Positions 8,386-16,602 of a stretch of DNA of 64,000 nucleotides are shown here, one piece after another. The position numbers and the translations under genes were made by a program. The notes beneath the pieces were generated by a model, which saw only the letters and a program-made list of their open reading frames with translations, ran no database searches and was not told where the DNA came from. The stretch's first letter is position 1. Every line of letters begins with the position of its first letter. Source of the stretch: Sphingomonas glacialis (lineage in GTDB: Bacteria > Pseudomonadota > Alphaproteobacteria > Sphingomonadales > Sphingomonadaceae); assembly GCF_014653575.1 (NCBI RefSeq), contig NZ_BNAQ01000001.1:868001-932000 (forward strand), written 5' to 3'.

Positions 8386-10314
8386 CTACCGTTTGAGGAA
8401 CGCCCCGACGCCTGCGAGCGCAAGCCTATCGGCGGGAACGGCGGTTTCCGTGAAGCTGAGGCGCAACCACCGCGCCGGCCGCGTTGTGCCGAACGCGATC
8501 CGCTGCGTCGCCAGCGCATAGGCGATGTTGGGAAGTTCGCCCGCCGCCGCGAGCTCCCAGCGCACGCCGTCGAGGCTCGTCTCGCACCGATAATCGCGCG
8601 GCGGCGCCACGCCTTTGGCGATCGTCCGCGACGGCGTTACGCTGATGCCAGCGAGCGCTGCCACCGCACCCATGTCGATCGTCACGCTGGCGGGCCGGCC
8701 CGGCGTCGGGGCAGGCACGGTCCAGCGCGTCGCCGCGTCGTCGTCGAGCAGAGCTTCGGCGCCGGGGCCCGAGGCGGTCATGATCCGCCAGCCCGCGCTC
8801 GAAAGTGTCGTCGCGTCGTGCGCGCGCACGGGCACGACGGCTGCCGGCTGGACTTGCAGGAACAGCGCGACTTCGCTGATCGCCGGGCAGACCGGCGCCG
8901 CGACGATGCGGAGACGGACCCGCCGCGCCGTGATCGGCTGCGGCAACCGGATGATGCGCTGCGGTCCGATCGCCTCCTGCTCGGCGAGCGTCTGCCACGC
9001 GCCGTCGACCTCGGCATCGACCGCAAAGCGTGTGACGCGCGCGCCGAGCGGCAGATATTCGCGTAAGCGAATCACGTCGAAGCGCCGCCCCGGCGGAAGA
9101 TCGAGCGTCAGGCTCGGCGTCGTCACCGCGTCGCCGCTCGACCAATAGCTGTCGCGCCGGCCGTCGAGCACGCGTGCGGCGGCAAAAGCCGGGCCGCGCG
9201 TGTCGCTCGCGCTCGCGATCGCGCCCTGTGCGAGGTCGCGCGCATAGGTCGCGGCCTGCGCGGCGCCGAAGGCGCGGAGCACCGCGACGTCGCCATCGGC
9301 CAGCCGCCCGCGCCGATCGGGCGGCAGATTGAGGTTGAGGTTGGTGCCGCGCCCGACCGAGGTGTCGTACAGCTCCAGCAACTGCGCGGGCGTCTTGACC
9401 TTGGCATCCTCGTCGGCGTGGTAGAACCAGCCGGGGCGGATCGACACGTCGGTCTCGGCCGGCCACCACAAGGCGCCGCCGCGCACCCCGCTATTGCCCT
9501 CGGACTGGACGTAGAGGTGGTTCGGCATCGTCGGCCAGCACGGATCGCCCGCGACGCCGTCCTCATTGCCGACCCAGCGCAGGTCGGCGCCGAGCGGATC
9601 GAAGGTACACGCCATCGGCTGATACTGATGGACCAGCGCGACCGTTTTGGGCCAGTCGTAATAGGCCGGCGCATCGATCTTGCGGGTCTCGCGCGCGCCA
9701 CCGTAATAGCCGTCGCCGCCATTGGCGCCGTCGAACCAGAATTCGAACAGCTCGCCATAGCGCGTGCAGAGCTCGACGATCTGCTTGCGGAAATAGTCGA
9801 CATAGGCGGGCCGGCCGTACTCGGGATGATGCCGGTCCCACGGCGAGAGATACAGGCCAAAGGCGAGCCCCGCGCGCCGCGTCGCCGCCGCCATCTCGCC
9901 GACCACGTCGCCCTTGCCCTGCTTGTACGGCGTGTTGCGGATGCAGCGCTCGGTCAGATGCGTCGGCCACAGGCAGAAACCGTCATGGTGCTTGGCGGTG
10001 AGGATGATGCCCGTCATGCCGGCCGCCTTCGCCGCCGCGACGATCTGGTCGGGCGAGAAATCGGTCGGGTCGAACAGCGCCGGATCCTCGTCGCCATACC
10101 CCCATTCCTTGTCGGTGAAGGTGTTGATCGAGAAATGGACGAAAGCATATTGCCCGCGCGTATGCCAGGCGAACTGCCGCTTCGACGGCGTCGCGCCCCA
10201 CGGCTGCGGCGGTGCCACCGCACGCTTGGCGAGCGCGGGCACGGCAGTGGCGGCGGCAGTGGCGGCCAGGCCGGAGGCAAGCACGCGGCGGCGCGAAGGA
10301 CGGATCACGGGCAT
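8386..10314 (-). CDS. GH29 alpha-L-fucosidase with C-terminal F5/8-type domains, Tat-exported
   Basis: A 642-residue enzyme that removes alpha-linked L-fucose from glycans. It has a twin-arginine leader (SRRRVLASGLAATAAATA, residues 7-24). In the GH29 barrel, HTRGQYAFVHFSINTF, LTAKHHDGFCLWPT and EFWFDGANGG are recognisable; the nucleophile should be D195 in FDG. From about residue 370 two galactose-binding-like (F5/8 type C) modules follow, which commonly help bind carbohydrate. The residues around the nucleophile are compatible with the alpha-1,3/1,4-fucosidase subgroup, but linkage cannot be settled. It is the last gene of the minus-strand glycosidase operon, 8 bases after GH92. The chosen ATG is directly preceded by GGAG, which is unusually close. 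Confidence 0.9.
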   Translation of the reverse strand: MPVIRPSRRRVLASGLAATAAATAVPALAKRAVAPPQPWGATPSKRQFAWHTRGQYAFVHFSINTFTDKEWGYGDEDPALFDPTDFSPDQIVAAAKAAGMTGIILTAKHHDGFCLWPTHLTERCIRNTPYKQGKGDVVGEMAAATRRAGLAFGLYLSPWDRHHPEYGRPAYVDYFRKQIVELCTRYGELFEFWFDGANGGDGYYGGARETRKIDAPAYYDWPKTVALVHQYQPMACTFDPLGADLRWVGNEDGVAGDPCWPTMPNHLYVQSEGNSGVRGGALWWPAETDVSIRPGWFYHADEDAKVKTPAQLLELYDTSVGRGTNLNLNLPPDRRGRLADGDVAVLRAFGAAQAATYARDLAQGAIASASDTRGPAFAAARVLDGRRDSYWSSGDAVTTPSLTLDLPPGRRFDVIRLREYLPLGARVTRFAVDAEVDGAWQTLAEQEAIGPQRIIRLPQPITARRVRLRIVAAPVCPAISEVALFLQVQPAAVVPVRAHDATTLSSAGWRIMTASGPGAEALLDDDAATRWTVPAPTPGRPASVTIDMGAVAALAGISVTPSRTIAKGVAPPRDYRCETSLDGVRWELAAAGELPNIAYALATQRIAFGTTRPARWLRLSFTETAVPADRLALAGVGAFLKR

Positions 10315-10322
10315 CTCCAAAA

Positions 10323-12632
10323 TCAGGCAGGGTGGCCGAACGACGGCGGGCGATCGGCGCGCGCTTCGCCGAAGCGCGGATTGGGCGTGGCCGACATGGT
10401 GAAGCGCAGCGTGCCGCCCCCCGCCAGCGTGCGATGGTCGATCCAGCTTTTGCTCCACGGCGCGCCGTTCCACGCGACGGCGGCGACGTAGGGCGTATCG
10501 GCGCGGTTGCCGGGCGCCTCGATCACCAGCCGTTTGTCGCCGAGCCGCACGTCGGCGCGCTCGAACAGAGGCGAACCGAACACATAGGCCGCCTCGATCG
10601 GGTCGACCGGATAGAAACCCAGCGCCGAGAAGACGAACCACGCGCTCATCTGCCCGCAATCGTCATTGCCGATGATGCCGTCGGGGTCGTTGCGGTACAT
10701 CTCGGTGCAAAGCCGCCGGACCAGCCGCTGCGTCTTCCACGGCTGGCCGACATAGGCATAGAGATAGGCGGCATGCTGGTCGGGCTCGTTGCCATGCGCA
10801 TATTGCCCGACCAGGCCGGAAATGTCGGGCGGGGCGTTGGCGGGCAAGGTCGACGGCGCCGAGAAGAGCGCGTCGAGCTTCGCCGCGAACGCAGCATCGC
10901 CGCCGCCGTGCGCGATCCGGCCATAGATGTCGTGCTGGTTGAGAAAGGTCGCCTGCCAGCCATTGGCCTCGGTATAGTCGCGATATTGGCTCGTGTGGCC
11001 GAGCTGGATCGGATCGTAGGGCGACCACCAGCTGCCATCGGCAAAGCGCGGCCGGGCAAAGCCGGTGCCGGTGTCGATGACGTTCTTCCAGTTGCCCGAG
11101 CGTCGCAACAGCCGATCGGCGGCTTCGCTTGCCCCGGCCGCGCGCGCGATGTGCGACGACGCCCAGTCGTCATAGGCATATTCCTGCGTACGGCTGACGC
11201 TTTCGTCGACCCCGTCGGCGGGCACATAGCCGAGCCGGTCGTACAGCTCGCGGCCGCGGCTGTTGTTGCGGTCGGGCGCGGTGAAGTCGAAGCTGCGCTT
11301 GGCGATCGCCGGCCAGGCCGCGGCATAGTCGGCGGGCACGCCCTTGGCCTGCGCCTCGGCGAGCGGGACGACGCCGTGCCAGCCGATCATCGTCCCCGTC
11401 TCCTTGCCCTGCAACGGCCAGACCAGCGGGCCATAGCGCGATTGCGTGGTCTGGCGGATCAGATCGTCGATCAGGCTTTTGGTGCGCGCCGGATCGATCA
11501 GCGTGAGCAGCGGATGCAGCGCGCGATACGTGTCCCACAGCGACCAGCTGCTATAGGCCGCACCGCCGGCGGGCACGGTGTGGACGTGCCCGTCGAGCCC
11601 GGCATAGCGCCCGTCGATATCGGAGAAGAGCGTCGGCGCGAGCTGCGCGTGATACAGCGCGGTCGCCAGGATCGCGCGCTGGTCGGCGCTGCCACCGGTG
11701 ACGCGCACCGCATCGAGCGCCTTCGCCCACTTTGCGCGGGCTGCGTGGACGACGGCGTCGAAATTCCAGTCCCTGGCCTCGCTGGCCAGGTTCGCCCGCG
11801 CGCCGGCGACGTCGACGCCCGAAATCGCGCAGCGCAGCACGATCGGCGTGGCGCCGGCATCGTCCCAGTGCAGCACCATCTTCAGCCGTTTGCCCGCGAC
11901 CTGCCGCGTGCCAGCGGGCTGCGCGACATCGCTATCGCCGAAGAAACTGACCCGGTCGGGCCGGCGCGAGGCTTGCAGCGCAAAGTGGATGCGCCGCCCC
12001 TTGGCCCAGCGGAACACCCGGCGCCCGCCGGTAATCGTGCCGTCGCCGTCGATCGCTACGCTGACCTCGTCGATGAGTGGCGCCGCGCCGGGCGCATCGC
12101 CGATGAGGTGCGACAGGTCGAGCAGGACGTGCCCTGCCCCATTGGGAAAGGTATAGCGGTGCCAGCCGGTGCGCTCGGTCACCGTCAGCTCGGCCCGCAC
12201 GCCCGATTCGAGCGCGACACGGTAGAGGCCGGGCTCCGCCCGCTCGTCCGAAAAGCGTTGGCGATAGCCCGCGTCGGGGTCGGACAACGGCCCCGGCTCG
12301 AGCTGCACCAGCCCCGTCCCCGGCATCAGCATAACGTCGAGCATGTCACCGATCCCGGTGCCCGACAGATGGGTATGGCTGAACCCCATGATCGAGCCGT
12401 CGCCATGGTGATAGCCCGAGCAGGTCGCCCAGCGCTCGACATCGGTATCGGGGCCGAGCTGGACCATGCCGAACGGCAGCGTCGGGCCGGGATAGGTATG
12501 CCCGTCGCCGCCAGTGCCGATCAGCAGATTGGGTGCATCGCTTAGCGTGCGTGCCGCGCCGCGCCCAGGCAGCGTGCTCGCGAGCAGCGCCAGCGCGGAG
12601 CTGCCGAGCAGGGTCCGTCGGTCGATCGTCAT
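10323..12632 (-). CDS. GH92 alpha-mannosidase, Tat-exported
   Basis: A 769-residue member of GH92, the calcium-dependent exo-acting alpha-mannosidases that trim alpha-1,2-, 1,3-, 1,4- or 1,6-linked mannose from N-glycans. The leader carries a twin-arginine motif (DRRTLLGSSALALLAST). The N-terminal beta-sandwich contains GDGHTYPGPTLPFGMVQLGP and FSHTHLSGTG, typical of the family. In the (alpha/alpha)6 catalytic part, GNEPDQHAAYLY and the C-terminal GNDDCGQMSAWFVFSALGFY supply conserved acidic and metal-binding residues. The start overlaps the GH125 stop by ATGA (12629-12632), so the two mannosidases are translationally coupled. Linkage preference cannot be read from the sequence. Confidence 0.93.
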   Translation of the reverse strand: MTIDRRTLLGSSALALLASTLPGRGAARTLSDAPNLLIGTGGDGHTYPGPTLPFGMVQLGPDTDVERWATCSGYHHGDGSIMGFSHTHLSGTGIGDMLDVMLMPGTGLVQLEPGPLSDPDAGYRQRFSDERAEPGLYRVALESGVRAELTVTERTGWHRYTFPNGAGHVLLDLSHLIGDAPGAAPLIDEVSVAIDGDGTITGGRRVFRWAKGRRIHFALQASRRPDRVSFFGDSDVAQPAGTRQVAGKRLKMVLHWDDAGATPIVLRCAISGVDVAGARANLASEARDWNFDAVVHAARAKWAKALDAVRVTGGSADQRAILATALYHAQLAPTLFSDIDGRYAGLDGHVHTVPAGGAAYSSWSLWDTYRALHPLLTLIDPARTKSLIDDLIRQTTQSRYGPLVWPLQGKETGTMIGWHGVVPLAEAQAKGVPADYAAAWPAIAKRSFDFTAPDRNNSRGRELYDRLGYVPADGVDESVSRTQEYAYDDWASSHIARAAGASEAADRLLRRSGNWKNVIDTGTGFARPRFADGSWWSPYDPIQLGHTSQYRDYTEANGWQATFLNQHDIYGRIAHGGGDAAFAAKLDALFSAPSTLPANAPPDISGLVGQYAHGNEPDQHAAYLYAYVGQPWKTQRLVRRLCTEMYRNDPDGIIGNDDCGQMSAWFVFSALGFYPVDPIEAAYVFGSPLFERADVRLGDKRLVIEAPGNRADTPYVAAVAWNGAPWSKSWIDHRTLAGGGTLRFTMSATPNPRFGEARADRPPSFGHPA

Positions 12633-14062
12633 AGCGGCTGCCCCAGCAACGCGGGTCGGGACGTCGCGAGCCGCACGATCAGCTCGCCGAACAGCCCGTT
12701 GGCCCAGGCGAACCAGCGCCGCGTGAAGCGCGCGGGATCGTCCTGGTCGAAGCTTTCGTGGATGAAGCCGGTGCCGGCGTCGCTGTCGCGCAACGTCTTG
12801 AGGCAGCGCCGGATGACCGCCGGATCGTCACTCGACAGCGCGCGGACGATCAGCGACATCGGCCAGATCTGGCGCAGGCCGACATGCGGACCGCCGATCC
12901 CCTCGCCGGCCGCGCCGCGGAAGAAATAGGGGTTGGCGTCGCTCCACGCCGCATCGCGCGTCCGCCGCCACAGCGGATCGCGCAGCGCAGCGCAGCCGAG
13001 ATAGGCGAGCCCCGACAGCGACGGGACATTGGCATCATCCATGAACAGCGCGTTGCCGAAGCCATCGACTTCATACGCCCAGACCTCGCGCCCGTCGCGC
13101 AGCCGCATCCGGCCATAGGCTCGCAGCGCATGCTCGACTTCGTCCGCCAGCGCACGCGCATCGGCGGCGAGCTTTGCGTCCTGACGCGCGCCGGTTGCCA
13201 CCGTCGCCAGCTCGCGCAAGGCGGTGACGGCGAACAGGTTGGACGGGATCAGGAACGGATAGACACAGGCATCGTCCGAGGGCCGGAACGCGCTGTGGAT
13301 CAACCCTACGGCACGCGACGGATTGCCCCATCCCTCGAGCGGCACCGTCTCGATATTGCGATCCGAGGCGCGCAGGAAGCGGTAGGGTCCCGGCCCGTCC
13401 TTGCGCTGCTGCGCGCGGAAGGTGGCGACGCTCAACCGGGCAGCGGCGGCCCACTGCGCGTCGAACGGCGCCGGATCATTCGTCGCCTGCCAATAGCCGT
13501 GCGCGAGCCGCATCGGGTAGCAGAGCGAGTCTATCTCCCATTTGCGCTCGGCGACGCCCGGCTTCATTTCGGTGCGATCGTGCAGCGCCCAGTCGAGATC
13601 GGTCTTCGCGGCAGGATCCTCGAGGAAGGCATTGGCATAGGGGTCGATCAGGATCGACCGCGCCTGCCGCGCGATCAGCCCGCGGAACAGCGTGGCGAGC
13701 GCGGGGTCGCCGCGCACGAGATGCAGATAGGGCGTCAACTGCGCCGAGGAATCGCGCAGCCACATACACGGAATATCGCCGGTGATGACGAACGCGTCGG
13801 GTGCGCCGTCGACCACGCCCATCCGCACCGTCGTGTCGAGCGTGTTGGGATAGCAATTGGCGAACATCCAGCGCAGCTTGGGGTCGGCGATCAGCGCGCC
13901 GACGCGCACGATCTCGCGCTCGACCGCCGGGCTGACGAACGATCTCGCGGCAGCGGCCGGACGCAGGCTCGCGAAAGCCGGCGCGGCGCGGGCGGGCGCC
14001 GCCGCCGCCAGCGCGACGCCGCCCAAGCCCACGCCCAGCGCATCGCGGCGAGTGAGCGTCAC
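12629..14062 (-). CDS. GH125 exo-alpha-1,6-mannosidase, Tat-exported
   Basis: A 477-residue protein of GH125 (formerly DUF1237). Characterised members cleave non-reducing alpha-1,6-mannose with inversion, typically on the N-glycan core. Visible family segments are RWMFANCYPNTLDTTV, VITGDIPCMWLRDSSAQ, LHDRTEMKPGVAERKWEIDS and GTGFIHESFDQDDP, which contain the expected acidic catalytic residues. The leader is twin-arginine type (TRRDALGVGLGGVALAAAAP). A much longer open frame extends upstream, but it runs over the GH3 gene in another frame. The GTG at 14060-14062, overlapping the GH3 stop as GTGA, directly precedes the leader and is the start used here. With GH92 it forms a complementary mannose-trimming pair. 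Confidence 0.92.
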   Translation of the reverse strand: MTLTRRDALGVGLGGVALAAAAPARAAPAFASLRPAAAARSFVSPAVEREIVRVGALIADPKLRWMFANCYPNTLDTTVRMGVVDGAPDAFVITGDIPCMWLRDSSAQLTPYLHLVRGDPALATLFRGLIARQARSILIDPYANAFLEDPAAKTDLDWALHDRTEMKPGVAERKWEIDSLCYPMRLAHGYWQATNDPAPFDAQWAAAARLSVATFRAQQRKDGPGPYRFLRASDRNIETVPLEGWGNPSRAVGLIHSAFRPSDDACVYPFLIPSNLFAVTALRELATVATGARQDAKLAADARALADEVEHALRAYGRMRLRDGREVWAYEVDGFGNALFMDDANVPSLSGLAYLGCAALRDPLWRRTRDAAWSDANPYFFRGAAGEGIGGPHVGLRQIWPMSLIVRALSSDDPAVIRRCLKTLRDSDAGTGFIHESFDQDDPARFTRRWFAWANGLFGELIVRLATSRPALLGQPL

Positions 14063-16602
14063 TTCGGCAAGACCTGGCGCGTGCCGGTGATCGCGAGATC
14101 GACCCACACACCGGCAGCGTCGCCCGGCTGGCCGCCACCGAGGAACAGCCGATACGCGCCCGGCTCGACCGCGCGCGTCCCGTCGCGCGCGACCAGGCTG
14201 AGGCGACGCGGATCGAGCGTGAAGCTGGCCTCGCCGTGCTTGCCGGGTGCGAGCGCGAGGCGGCTGAAGCCGACGAGTTGGCGCTGCAGCACCGGCGTGG
14301 TCAGTCCGCCCCCTGCCCCGGCCGGCGGGACGAGATAGGCCTGCACCACGTCCTCGCCCGCCCGCGCCCCGACGTTGCGGACGCGGACGCGGATCGACGC
14401 GCTCTGCCCGGCGACGACGCTGACGCGGGCGACCGGCGCGGCATAGGCGAAACGCGTGTAGCTCAGGCCGTGGCCGAAGCCCCACAGCGGCGTTCCGGTG
14501 AAATAGCGATAGGTGCGCTCCTTCATCCCGTAATCGACGAACGCCGGCAGGTCGTTGGTGCTGGCGTAGAAGGTCACCGGCAGCCGCCCCGAAGGATTGT
14601 TGCGCCCGGCGAGCGTCTCGGCGATCGCGGTGCCGCCCGCTTCGCCGGGATACCAGGCGGCGAGGATCGCATCGGCGGCCTGCGGGTCGAGCGCGACCGC
14701 GCTGCCGCTGGTCAGGACGATCACGAGCGGCTTGCCCGTCGCCTTGAGCGCGTCGAGCAAGCGGCGCTGCGCGAACGGCAGCGCGATGTCGGTGCGATCG
14801 CCGCCGACGAAGCCCGGCACGCTGACCGACAGTGCTTCGCCTTCGAGATCGGGCGACAGGCCGACCACCGCCACCACCACGTCGGCGTCCTTCGCCGCGG
14901 CCACCGCCTCGCCGCGCAACGCGTCGGCCGGTGGCTCCCACAGCAAGCGGATCCCTTCATCCTCGCTGCTGTGATCGAGCTCGAGCTTGAACGACAGCGA
15001 GCGGCCGTCGCTGTTCAGCGGGATTTCGATCCGCCCCTTCGCCACCGCGCCCGTCGCGAGCGGACGTCCGTCGATCCACAGCCGCACGGCATCGTGCGCC
15101 TTGCAATATTTCCAGCAGGCGGGAACGTCGACGACGAGCCGGTACGCCCCCGGCCCCGGCGGGACGAGCTCGCCCGACCAGCGCGCGCTCCACGTCGCAC
15201 CGAGCCCCGCGACGGGCGCGGCGCGATTGAAGTCGAGATCGATCCGCCGTTCGTGCCGCGTCACCAGCGGCGCGCCGGTGAGATCGTGCGTCGCGAAATA
15301 CTCTGCACGCAGGCCGGCGGCCCCGTCCGCCCGAAGCGCCGTCTCGGGCACCGGCACCGGCGCGCCATCGGCGAGCACCGACCCCTGGGCGTAGCGCACA
15401 TTCCCCGCACCGAACGCGCGGCGGATGCCGTCGAGCGGGGTAACCGGCGCCACCGCGGTACCGTGGTAATTGCCCTGCAACACGCCGAGATCATCGGCAT
15501 CGGCGCCGATCACCGCGATCCGCACCCCCGGTTTGAGCGGGAGGCGGTCGCCACGATTTTGCAGCAGCACGATCGACTTGCGCGCCGCCTCGAGCGCAGT
15601 CGCCTGATGCGCGGGGGTCGCGACCTGATCGGGCGCGATCCGCGACCACGGGCTGGTCGCGCCATAAGCGATACCGAGCGCGCGCCGTGCCGCCTGGGTA
15701 CGCGCCAGCGCGGTGTCGATCTCGCTTTCGCTAACCAGCCCGCGCCGCAGCGCCGCCGGCAGCGCGGCATAGGTCGTGCCGCAATTGAGGTCGGTCCCGC
15801 CCCTGAGCGACGCCGCCGCGGCACCCGCCGCATCGAGCCGGTAATGGTGGAACAGCTGGACGTTGCCGACCGCATCGCAGTCCGACACGGTGAAGCCGGT
15901 AAACCCCCAGTCGTGCCGCAACCGCTCGACCAGCAGCGGAGCGCTGGCGCAGGCCGGAACGCCGTGGATCGCATTGTACGCACACATCAGCGACCCCGCC
16001 TTGCCCTCGGTGATCGCCGCGCGGAACGCGGGGAGATAGGTCGCCTCGAGATCCTGCGGCGAGGGATCGACGTCGAAGCCGTCGCGCCCCGCCTCGGGGC
16101 CGCTGTGGACCGCGAAATGCTTCGGCGTGGCGATCACCTTGGGATGCGCCGGATCGGGCCCTTGCAGGCCGGTGACGAAGGCGACACCGAGCCGCCCGGT
16201 CAGATACGGGTCCTCTCCGTAAGTCTCCTGCCCCCGCCCCCAGCGCGGATCGCGGAAGATGTTGATGTTGGGCGACCAGATCGTCAGCCCCTCGTAGATC
16301 CGCCGCTCGGCATCGACCGGTCGTGCGTTGAACTTGGCGCGCGCCTCGGTCGCGACGACGTCGCCGATGCGCTTGACGAGCGGCGCGTCCCACGTCGCCG
16401 CCATGCCGATCGCCTGCGGGAAGACGGTCGCATAGCCATCGCGCGCCAGGCCGTGCAGCCCTTCGCTCCACCAGTCATAGGCCGGCAGCCCGGCCTTCGA
16501 ATCGGCGGGCGCGCTGCTTTGCAGCTGCGCCGCCTTCTCCTCGGGCGTCATCGCCGCGGGGTCCAATTGCGCGGCCTGTGCCGCGAGCAACATCCAGATC
16601 AT
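14059..16602 (-). CDS. GH3 glycosidase with inserted PA14 domain (beta-xylosidase/beta-glucosidase type)
   Basis: An 847-residue GH3 enzyme with a short hydrophobic N-terminus (MIWMLLAAQAAQ) that may act as a signal. The first domain contains LTIWSPNINIFRDPRWGRGQ and IATPKHFAVHSGPE; the nucleophile is D241 in GFTVSDCDAV. The SDCDAV form is typical of the beta-xylosidase branch of GH3, whereas beta-glucosidases usually have SDW. A PA14 module, recognisable from LRAEYFATHDLTGAPLVTRH (residues 431-450) to about residue 560, interrupts the second domain and often limits access to the active site. A fibronectin-III-like domain ends the protein. In this operon it may remove the beta-1,2-xylose of plant N-glycans; that is inference. 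Both ends overlap their neighbours by 4 bases. Confidence 0.9.
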   Translation of the reverse strand: MIWMLLAAQAAQLDPAAMTPEEKAAQLQSSAPADSKAGLPAYDWWSEGLHGLARDGYATVFPQAIGMAATWDAPLVKRIGDVVATEARAKFNARPVDAERRIYEGLTIWSPNINIFRDPRWGRGQETYGEDPYLTGRLGVAFVTGLQGPDPAHPKVIATPKHFAVHSGPEAGRDGFDVDPSPQDLEATYLPAFRAAITEGKAGSLMCAYNAIHGVPACASAPLLVERLRHDWGFTGFTVSDCDAVGNVQLFHHYRLDAAGAAAASLRGGTDLNCGTTYAALPAALRRGLVSESEIDTALARTQAARRALGIAYGATSPWSRIAPDQVATPAHQATALEAARKSIVLLQNRGDRLPLKPGVRIAVIGADADDLGVLQGNYHGTAVAPVTPLDGIRRAFGAGNVRYAQGSVLADGAPVPVPETALRADGAAGLRAEYFATHDLTGAPLVTRHERRIDLDFNRAAPVAGLGATWSARWSGELVPPGPGAYRLVVDVPACWKYCKAHDAVRLWIDGRPLATGAVAKGRIEIPLNSDGRSLSFKLELDHSSEDEGIRLLWEPPADALRGEAVAAAKDADVVVAVVGLSPDLEGEALSVSVPGFVGGDRTDIALPFAQRRLLDALKATGKPLVIVLTSGSAVALDPQAADAILAAWYPGEAGGTAIAETLAGRNNPSGRLPVTFYASTNDLPAFVDYGMKERTYRYFTGTPLWGFGHGLSYTRFAYAAPVARVSVVAGQSASIRVRVRNVGARAGEDVVQAYLVPPAGAGGGLTTPVLQRQLVGFSRLALAPGKHGEASFTLDPRRLSLVARDGTRAVEPGAYRLFLGGGQPGDAAGVWVDLAITGTRQVLPK

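Noticed and set aside
10212-12545. A 777-codon open frame on the plus strand opposite GH92
   Set aside because: It lies fully antisense to a clear GH92 gene, its translation is Arg/Ala/Gly-rich with no family pattern, and such long antisense frames are common in GC-rich DNA. The same holds for long antisense frames at 14236-16830, 16578-19238, 25831-27261, 40356-41870 and 46725-48671.
12629-14941. A 770-codon version of the GH125 gene starting far upstream
   Set aside because: The extra 880 bases overlap GH3 in another frame and encode low-complexity residues; the Tat leader starts at the GTG at 14062.
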